This document shows positions 1 to 5,274 of a stretch of DNA of 5,274 nucleotides, piece by piece; position 1 is the first letter of the stretch, and the number at the start of each line of letters is the position of its first letter. The notes under the pieces were generated by a model. It saw only the letters and a list, made by a program, of their open reading frames with translations. It did no database searches and was not told the origin of the DNA. The stretch is from assembly GCA_029881855.1 (NCBI GenBank), contig JAOULU010000131.1:1-5274 (forward strand), written 5' to 3'. This stretch comes from Nitrosomonas sp. (GTDB lineage: Bacteria > Pseudomonadota > Gammaproteobacteria > Burkholderiales > Nitrosomonadaceae). Position numbers and translations under genes: made by a program.

Positions 1-471
1 TTATTTGTTGGTGAAGAGTTTCGGGAAGCGTTCATGTCTTATTACAATGGAACACCTGGTAATGTAAAAGAATATCCTGATTCCCTTGAAGAGTTACTGC
101 ATGATACGCGTGCGCCTGTTTTGAAACGTCATTTGAGAAGGATATACTTAGACCCAATGACAAACACGCTTGATTGGGGATTGGTTGAAGAGCCTGAACC
201 AGAGGAAATCGCAGGATTCGGGTCTCGTGCTAAAAAAGGGATTATCGGTGTATACAGTCTTTCAGAAAAAACACCCATTAAAAAAGGTGGTTTCCCAGAA
301 CATTATAAGAAATTTTCTGATGCGCTGACATATCAGGATTGGCAGTTTGTATATACACAAGATGCTGGTGCAGAAGAGCCATTGCAAACTCAATTGGGAT
401 CAGATGGTTTACCTTCAGCTTCGCCAGTTACAACGCGGCCAGCTGCATCTGGGTTTACGCCAAAGAAATAA
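1..471 (+). CDS. Type II secretion / type IV pilus pseudopilin-like protein, 3' part only
   Basis: The reading frame is open from the first base to a TAA at 469-471, giving 156 visible residues. The gene starts outside the window, and the ATG at 34 is an internal methionine. The visible part resembles the globular domain of GspG-like pseudopilins found in betaproteobacteria. It opens with LFVGEEFREAFMSYYNGTPG, the end of the long N-terminal helix, followed by YPDSLEELLHD, the RRIYLDPMT segment, DWGLV, GIIGVYSLSEKTPIK and a closing YQDWQFVYT. In this family the missing N-terminus would hold the prepilin peptidase site and hydrophobic helix, which anchor the protein in the inner membrane before assembly into a pseudopilus. 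After the WQFVYT segment comes a tail of about 35 residues rich in Ala, Pro, Ser, Thr and Gly, probably disordered. The gene converges on argB with 5 bases between the stops. The family call is fairly secure, but which secretion or pilus system it serves is not visible. Confidence 0.75.
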   Translation, partial: LFVGEEFREAFMSYYNGTPGNVKEYPDSLEELLHDTRAPVLKRHLRRIYLDPMTNTLDWGLVEEPEPEEIAGFGSRAKKGIIGVYSLSEKTPIKKGGFPEHYKKFSDALTYQDWQFVYTQDAGAEEPLQTQLGSDGLPSASPVTTRPAASGFTPKK

Positions 472-476
472 AATAT

Positions 477-1902
<1,426 letters not shown>

Positions 1903-1931
1903 TGTGTTGACCAATATATTCTTTGTTTTTT

Positions 1932-1945
1932 GGGAAACGGTTCCC
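1932..1945. repeat. Small hairpin between pilH and pilI
   Basis: GGGAA and TTCCC form a perfect 5-bp stem around the loop ACGG in the gap between the pilH stop and the pilI start. On the transcribed (minus) strand it is followed by a run of A rather than T, so it does not fit a factor-independent terminator for pilH. It could be an mRNA processing or stability element, or chance. Confidence 0.3.
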
Positions 1946-1955
1946 TAGTAATTAC

Positions 1956-2417
1956 CTATGGATTACGTTTTGATCTGAGTACTTTAACTTCGTAGTCTTT
2001 GGGCTCAGCTTTTTTATACATTTTCTTTTTTGGTATTTCGGTTTTTTGTTTTTCTATTAATACCTTGATCTTGTGTAGTAATGTGTCGGCTACAATTGGT
2101 TTAATAATATAATCTTTTGCGCCTTGTCTAAGCCCCCATATTTTGTCAGTTTCTAAGCTCTTGTTGGTGCACATAATAACTGGAATATGTTGTGTGTCCA
2201 TGTTTTTCGTAATCATGCGGGTAGCTTGAAAACCATTTAATCCCGGCATGACAACATCCATCAAAATCAGATCGGGCATGCTATCTTTTGTTTTCTCTAA
2301 AGCCTCCTCGCCACAGTTTGCAGTACCAACTTGGTAGCCGTTCAAAGTGAGAATATTGGTTATTAAACGCCGGTCAGTTGGCGAATCATCTACTATCAGG
2401 ATTTTTCTAATTGCCAT
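1956..2417 (-). CDS. pilH: Response regulator, PilH-like single receiver domain with a basic C-terminal tail
   Basis: This is a CheY-like receiver without an output domain. PilH is phosphorylated by the ChpA kinase and modulates type IV pilus extension and retraction, acting with the related regulator PilG. Residues 1-121 form the receiver. D10 and D11 make the acidic pocket, D54 in LILMDVVMPG is the phosphoacceptor, T84 is the switch threonine, and K106 in YIIKPI is the conserved lysine. LETDKIWGLRQGAKDYIIKP (88-107) is close to the PilH signature and favours PilH over PilG or CheY. PilH proteins usually end near residue 120-125. This one runs to 153, with an added tail of about 30 residues containing some twelve Lys or Arg. 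The ATG at 2417 starts directly at the conserved IRKILIVDDS strand, so the start is well placed, although no Shine-Dalgarno sequence is evident. It is first in the leftward run and is followed by pilI. The domain is certain and the PilH assignment likely. Confidence 0.87.
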   Translation of the reverse strand: MAIRKILIVDDSPTDRRLITNILTLNGYQVGTANCGEEALEKTKDSMPDLILMDVVMPGLNGFQATRMITKNMDTQHIPVIMCTNKSLETDKIWGLRQGAKDYIIKPIVADTLLHKIKVLIEKQKTEIPKKKMYKKAEPKDYEVKVLRSKRNP

Positions 2418-2668
2418 AGTTTAGAAAAAGTAACTAAGAAGTTATAGATAAAAGCTTTACTTAGTGGATAATAAAATGAGACCTTTCAAATCAAAGCGTG
2501 AATTACCGGTAGGAAACGCTATTATTAAAAAATATAGTGAATAATGAAAATTGTTATGGCGTTGTTTATTGCGTCTAAGTAACAGAAAAGATCTTGACCG
2601 TCAGATAGAAGCAAACACACAGATATTTAATCCTTATTGGGTGCAATTTGTCATGATTCTATATTCGT

Positions 2669-2688
2669 TACAGTATTATTTTACTGTA
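2669..2688. promoter_or_regulatory. Perfect inverted repeat, candidate operator upstream of the dolP-like gene
   Basis: TACAGTA (2669-2675) and TACTGTA (2682-2688) are exact reverse complements separated by the six bases TTATTT. The 20-base symmetrical element lies about 40 bases before the dolP-like start codon and overlaps the -10-like TATTAT hexamers, a typical position for a repressor site. It has the same half-site bases as a LexA SOS box but in the opposite order (ACAG then CTGT), so it is not a LexA box. The binding protein is unknown. As RNA it would also form a weak AT-rich hairpin. Confidence 0.4.
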
Positions 2689-2716
2689 TTATCAACTAGG
2701 AGATCGACGAATTCTT

Positions 2717-2722
2717 AGGGGT
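2717..2722 (+). promoter_or_regulatory. Shine-Dalgarno sequence of the dolP-like gene
   Basis: AGGGGT lies 7 bases before the ATG at 2730 and is purine-rich enough to pair with the 16S rRNA tail. It is the only convincing ribosome binding site in the window and supports the ATG at 2730, which also gives a complete lipoprotein signal peptide. Confidence 0.6.
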
Positions 2723-2729
2723 AAATTAG

Positions 2730-3314
2730 ATGAAATTTTTTTGTAAAAATGGGCTGTCACTTATTTTATTCCTTCCTTTCATAGTGAGCTGTGTTCCATT
2801 GGTTGCGGTAGGTGTCGGTGCAGGTGCGGGTACTGGTGCGGTTATGTCGGAAGATAGGCGTACCAGTGGTATTTTTATTGAAGATGAATCCATCGAATTA
2901 AGGAGTGTCAGGCGCATTAGCCAACAATTAGGTGACGATATTCATGTCAATGTGACCAGTTATAATCGAAATGTTTTGTTGACTGGCGAAGCGCCCAATC
3001 AAGGTATGATAGAAGCAGTGGAGAAACTGGTAATGAGTGTTGATAATGTGCGTAACATTATTAATGAAATTAGAGTTGCTGAGAAAAGTTCATTGGCTTC
3101 TCGCAGTAATGATACTTTGATTACATCAAAAGTTAAGACGCGTTTTATTGGTGTACGTGGTTTTCAAATTAACCATGTGAAGATAGTGACTGAGAATAAA
3201 ATTGTTTATTTGCTTGGTATGGTAAGACGTAAAGAAGCCGATAGTGCTGCAGAGCTTGCACGTACAACACCAGGTGTGGTCCAAGTGGTTAGAGTGTTTG
3301 AGTATTTGGATTGA
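2730..3314 (+). CDS. dolP: BON-domain outer-membrane lipoprotein, DolP (YraP) type
   Basis: DolP is a lipoprotein on the inner face of the outer membrane. In E. coli it supports envelope integrity and outer-membrane protein assembly. This 194-residue protein is close to the length of E. coli DolP. It starts with a lipoprotein signal: basic residues, the hydrophobic stretch LSLILFLPFIV and a lipobox IVSC with the lipidated cysteine at C21. Val at +2 fits outer-membrane sorting. A Gly/Ala/Val-rich stretch (24-38) leads to DRRTSG and DESIEL, which open the first BON domain (about 45-117, with VNVTSYNRNVLLTGEAPNQG). The second BON domain (about 127-192) starts at SNDTLITSKVKTRF and includes VKIVTENKIVYLLGMV. 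Both match the two-BON layout of DolP. The start has a good ribosome site. The FAD-oxidase gene follows after 68 bases on the same strand and may be co-transcribed in part. The family call is firm, and identity with DolP function is inferred. Confidence 0.88.
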   Translation: MKFFCKNGLSLILFLPFIVSCVPLVAVGVGAGAGTGAVMSEDRRTSGIFIEDESIELRSVRRISQQLGDDIHVNVTSYNRNVLLTGEAPNQGMIEAVEKLVMSVDNVRNIINEIRVAEKSSLASRSNDTLITSKVKTRFIGVRGFQINHVKIVTENKIVYLLGMVRRKEADSAAELARTTPGVVQVVRVFEYLD

Positions 3315-3317
3315 ACC

Positions 3318-3353
3318 AGGCAATAGACGGATAGATGTTTTGGTTTATTGCTT
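3318..3353 (+). terminator. Stem-loop after the dolP-like gene, possible weak terminator or attenuator
   Basis: AGGCAATAGAC (3318-3328) can pair with GTTTATTGCTT (3343-3353) as an 11-bp stem with two G-U pairs and a 14-base loop. It begins 4 bases after the dolP-like stop codon. The following bases (ATATATAATTT) are AT-rich but contain no clean T run, so termination would be partial at best. It may instead protect the 3' end of the lipoprotein mRNA. Confidence 0.35.
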
Positions 3354-3356
3354 ATA

Positions 3357-3362
3357 TATAAT
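3357..3362 (+). promoter_or_regulatory. Consensus -10 hexamer before the FAD-oxidase gene
   Basis: TATAAT matches the sigma-70 -10 consensus exactly and lies 20 bases before the oxidase ATG. No good -35 is seen about 17 bases upstream (GATGTT at 3334-3339). If used, it would give a very short leader of roughly 14 bases. AT-rich sequence produces such hexamers by chance, so this is only a candidate. Confidence 0.3.
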
Positions 3363-3382
3363 TTCCTGAAAAATTTGCGACT

Positions 3383-4750
3383 ATGCTGCCAGTTGATTTT
3401 GTAGCACAATTAAATAGTACTTTTCCGTCAGATCGTTTTTATACAGATCCGGTAGATTGTTATAGCTACGCGTATGACAACAGTCGCAAAATTTTTCCAC
3501 CCGATGCCGTGCTTTTTCCGCTCACAGAAAAAGAAGTGCAGTCCATCGTTTTGTTGTGTAATCAATATGAAATACCGCTAATTCCACGCGGACGGGGTAC
3601 GGGAACAGCAGGTGGCAGCTTGCCAGAGCAAGGTGGTATTGCCCTGTCACTGGAGCGGATGTTGGAAATCATTACCGTTGATCCGGCTAACCGCGTCATT
3701 GTGGCTGAGCCAGGTGTACTCAATCAGACCATACAGGATGCCGCTAAACCCCATGGTTTTTTTTGGCCGCCGGATCCTTCTAGTGCAGCGTATTCCAGTA
3801 TTGGTGGGAACATCGCCACCAGCGCAGGCGGCCCACATGCGGTCAAATACGGTACAACACGTGATCATGTATTGGGTATTAAAGCCGTTACTGGTGCGGG
3901 TGACATCATCAAAACGGGCTGTTACACCACTAAGGGTGTGGTCGGTTATGACTTGACCCGTCTTCTTATTGGCTCAGAGGGCACGCTGGCCGTAGTTACC
4001 GAAGCAACGCTTAAACTGACGGCCTTACCTGCTTCGGTCGCGGGGATTACCGCGTATTTTCGTGATTTGGGCAGTTGTACTTCAGCCATTGTGCAAATCA
4101 TGGCGCAACCTCAGTTACCCAGCGCATTGGAATTCCTTGATGCTGGCGCATTGAATCTGATTCGTGGTCGTGACCCGGATTTACTGCCGCTAGATTCACA
4201 AGCCATGCTAATGATTGAAGTCGATGGCTCGGTCAATGAAATTCCAGACGCCATTGCTTCCATCCTTAAAGCGTGTCAATCCGATGGGTTAATTGATGCC
4301 AGGCAAGTGGAGGATACGGCGGCACTGTGGAAAGCACGTAAAACATTATCACCGCTTTTGCGTGAAGTCGCGCCGAAGAAGATTAATGAAGATGTGGTGG
4401 TGCCAGTTGATAAGCTGCCCGAATTTCTGACCGAGCTGGCACGTTTAGGTGAGCATTATCAATTGGCTAATGTTAATTTTGGTCATGCTGGTAATGGCAA
4501 CATTCATGTGAATTTGCTAATCAATCCAGATAACCCTGATGAAGTGCAACGGGCTGAACAATGTTTGGATGAAATATTTGACCACGTTATTCAGCTCAAT
4601 GGCACGTTATCGGGTGAACATGGAATTGGTAGTGAGAAACGCGCGTTTGTAAACAAGGAAATTGATGCCGTGACAATGGCATTGATGAAAAATATCAAAC
4701 AGCTTTTTGATCCAAAGAATATTCTGAACCCGGGAAAATTATTCCCGTAA
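3383..4750 (+). CDS. FAD-linked oxidase, GlcD type (2-hydroxy acid dehydrogenase)
   Basis: This 455-residue flavoprotein belongs to the family of glycolate oxidase subunit GlcD, D-lactate dehydrogenase and D-2-hydroxyglutarate dehydrogenase. These enzymes oxidise a 2-hydroxy acid to a 2-oxo acid with FAD and pass the electrons on, usually to quinone or cytochrome. The N-terminal FAD-binding domain covers about 35-215. It shows PRGRGTGTAGGS (68-79), the PPDPSS loop (129-134), GGNIATSAGGP (141-151) and GYDLTRLLIGSEGTLAVVTE (188-207). The C-terminal cap domain carries GHAGNGNIHVN (367-377) with H368 and H375, and GEHGIGSEKR (411-420) with E412 and H413, the metal-site and catalytic-histidine region. 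It ends with FDPKNILNPGKLF. A stop codon seven codons upstream of the ATG, with no start codon between, fixes the start. There is no Shine-Dalgarno sequence. glcE and glcF are not adjacent, so it is probably a stand-alone enzyme whose substrate cannot be told. Its last 12 bases overlap the convergent hydrolase gene. Confidence 0.9.
   Translation: MLPVDFVAQLNSTFPSDRFYTDPVDCYSYAYDNSRKIFPPDAVLFPLTEKEVQSIVLLCNQYEIPLIPRGRGTGTAGGSLPEQGGIALSLERMLEIITVDPANRVIVAEPGVLNQTIQDAAKPHGFFWPPDPSSAAYSSIGGNIATSAGGPHAVKYGTTRDHVLGIKAVTGAGDIIKTGCYTTKGVVGYDLTRLLIGSEGTLAVVTEATLKLTALPASVAGITAYFRDLGSCTSAIVQIMAQPQLPSALEFLDAGALNLIRGRDPDLLPLDSQAMLMIEVDGSVNEIPDAIASILKACQSDGLIDARQVEDTAALWKARKTLSPLLREVAPKKINEDVVVPVDKLPEFLTELARLGEHYQLANVNFGHAGNGNIHVNLLINPDNPDEVQRAEQCLDEIFDHVIQLNGTLSGEHGIGSEKRAFVNKEIDAVTMALMKNIKQLFDPKNILNPGKLFP
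4731..4747. terminator. Hairpin across the convergent gene ends, possible bidirectional terminator
   Basis: CGGGAA and TTCCCG form a perfect 6-bp stem around the 5-base loop AATTA. It sits on the last codons of the oxidase and on the stop codon of the hydrolase, so it would form in both transcripts. Neither side is followed by a T run, so factor-independent termination is doubtful. It could block 3' exonucleases. Confidence 0.35.
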
Positions 4751-5274
4751 ATGGTGATTATCCAGAAAATCCCTCAACGCAATAATCCATTCCTCGCGCA
4801 TAAAAACAAAACCCGTATTGTGTCCACCCGCTAAGGTCAGAAATTGTTTAGGTTCGGAGGCCGCCTCGAATAAATGTTCGCCATGTTCAAACGGCACGAC
4901 TTCATCTTGTGGGCTATGCATTACCAAAATAGGGGCAGTAATAGACGCCAGAGATTCAAGTGTGTTGTAATCATAGCGTGCAATCAGACTTACGGGCAAA
5001 AAAGGGTAAATAGTTTTGGCTAGGCTAGGGACTGAAGTAAACGTGGATGCCAACACCAAACTGCCGGGCTCTTCACGTGCAGCTAACCAAGCAGCAATTG
5101 GGCCGCCAAGTGATTCGCCATATAAAACAATCTGTGATGGTGCAATGTTTTTATCAACCGTGAGATAATGCCAGGCAGCCTCTGCATCTAGATAGGTACC
5201 CGCTTCCGTAGGCGAGCCACTGCTTTGTCCGTAACCACGATAATCAATCATAAATAGGTTGTAACCCAGCCGCT
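4739..5274 (-). CDS. Alpha/beta hydrolase (serine hydrolase), 5' end outside the window
   Basis: The leftward frame runs off the right edge. Seven residues (RLGYNLF) precede the methionine at 5251, so that methionine is internal and the true start lies beyond 5274. From it, the protein shows MIDYRGYGQSSGSPTE, the strand and loop that open the fold's core. Next comes the nucleophile elbow YGESLGGP with serine 47, then LVMHSPQDEVVPFEHG with aspartate 116, and AGGHNTG with histidine 144, a complete Ser-Asp-His triad. The visible C-terminus is intact and ends at a TAA (4741-4739). The pattern resembles the Bem46/ABHD13-like group, often annotated as alpha/beta fold hydrolases of unknown substrate. 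Such proteins commonly begin with a signal anchor or membrane segment, but here that part is not visible. It is convergent with the FAD oxidase and overlaps it by 12 bases, with no functional link implied. An esterase, lipase or peptidase activity is possible and cannot be chosen from sequence. Confidence 0.88.
   Translation of the reverse strand, partial: RLGYNLFMIDYRGYGQSSGSPTEAGTYLDAEAAWHYLTVDKNIAPSQIVLYGESLGGPIAAWLAAREEPGSLVLASTFTSVPSLAKTIYPFLPVSLIARYDYNTLESLASITAPILVMHSPQDEVVPFEHGEHLFEAASEPKQFLTLAGGHNTGFVFMREEWIIALRDFLDNHHLRE

Larger units (their letters stand above)
2418..2729. other. Divergent intergenic region between pilH and the dolP-like gene
   Basis: These 312 AT-rich bases separate two genes transcribed away from each other, so they should carry promoters for both. 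No open frame here has a ribosome site and plausible protein. Towards pilH I see minus-strand -10-like hexamers TATAAC (2446-2441) and TATTAT (2473-2468), but no -35 at good spacing, so I do not call a pilH promoter. Towards the dolP-like gene, TTGTCA at 2648-2653 could be a -35, and two TATTAT hexamers (2674-2679 and 2687-2692) are possible -10 elements. The spacing from TTGTCA to the first is 20 bases, longer than ideal. The inverted repeat at 2669-2688 overlaps this area. No tRNA, repeat array or mobile-element end is visible. Confidence 0.6.

Noticed and set aside
2544..2582. Twelve-codon frame MKIVMALFIASK in the intergenic region
   Set aside because: It looks slightly like a signal peptide, but it is very short, has no ribosome site and arises easily in AT-rich DNA.
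2594..2599. TTGACC as a -35 element
   Set aside because: No -10-like hexamer lies 16-18 bases downstream.
2669..2688. LexA (SOS) box
   Set aside because: The LexA order is CTGT then ACAG. Here the halves are reversed (ACAG then CTGT), so the element is symmetrical but not a LexA site.
2698..2702. AGGAG as a ribosome binding site
   Set aside because: No start codon follows at a workable distance. The AGGGGT at 2717-2722 is correctly placed for the dolP-like ATG.
2726..2917. Leftward 63-codon open frame opposite the dolP-like start
   Set aside because: It mirrors the lipoprotein signal region. Its Ala/Pro-rich stretch is simply the reverse complement of the Gly/Ala/Val-rich one.
3126..3409. 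Leftward open frames opposite the end of the dolP-like gene
   Set aside because: They cover the second BON domain and the following gap in reverse, with no recognisable protein features.
3612..3956. Rightward open frame inside the FAD-oxidase gene, and a leftward one at 3647-3868
   Set aside because: Both overlap the strongly conserved FAD-binding domain in other frames, and their translations look like out-of-frame sequence.

Overview
The window looks like chromosomal DNA of a betaproteobacterium with a moderate-to-low GC content. The ArgB, PilI/PilH, DolP-type and GlcD-type proteins all read like Nitrosomonadales (Nitrosomonas-type) versions. That placement is my impression from protein character, not from a search. 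All seven genes are ordinary in type. I see no tRNA, rRNA, CRISPR array, insertion sequence, phage gene or integration site, and no clear undescribed system.

Layout, left to right. (1) The 3' part of a rightward gene for a type II secretion/type IV pilus pseudopilin-like protein enters from the left edge and ends at 471. (2) A leftward run of three genes follows, read from high to low coordinates: pilH (response regulator, 2417-1956), pilI (CheW-like adaptor, about 1902-1402) and argB (N-acetylglutamate kinase, 1364-477). Their gaps are 53 bases or less, so they could share one transcript. argB meets the pseudopilin gene tail to tail with 5 bases between stop codons. (3) A gene-free, AT-rich stretch (2418-2729) separates the leftward run from two rightward genes. 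It must hold divergent control signals and contains a perfect 7+7 inverted repeat upstream of the rightward genes. (4) The rightward genes are a DolP/YraP-type outer-membrane lipoprotein with two BON domains (2730-3314) and a GlcD-type FAD-linked oxidase (3383-4750). (5) A leftward alpha/beta hydrolase enters from the right edge. Its last 12 bases overlap the end of the oxidase gene.

How the genes relate. PilH and PilI are parts of the Pil-Chp chemosensory pathway that controls type IV pilus twitching. Here they are separated from any visible pilG, pilJ or chpA and lead into argB, a housekeeping gene of arginine synthesis. DolP supports outer-membrane integrity. The oxidase probably feeds electrons from a 2-hydroxy acid into the respiratory chain. 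The hydrolase substrate cannot be told from sequence. The points most worth a second look are the inverted repeat in the divergent intergenic region, the lysine-rich tail on PilH, the pilH-pilI-argB arrangement, and the small hairpins at gene junctions.
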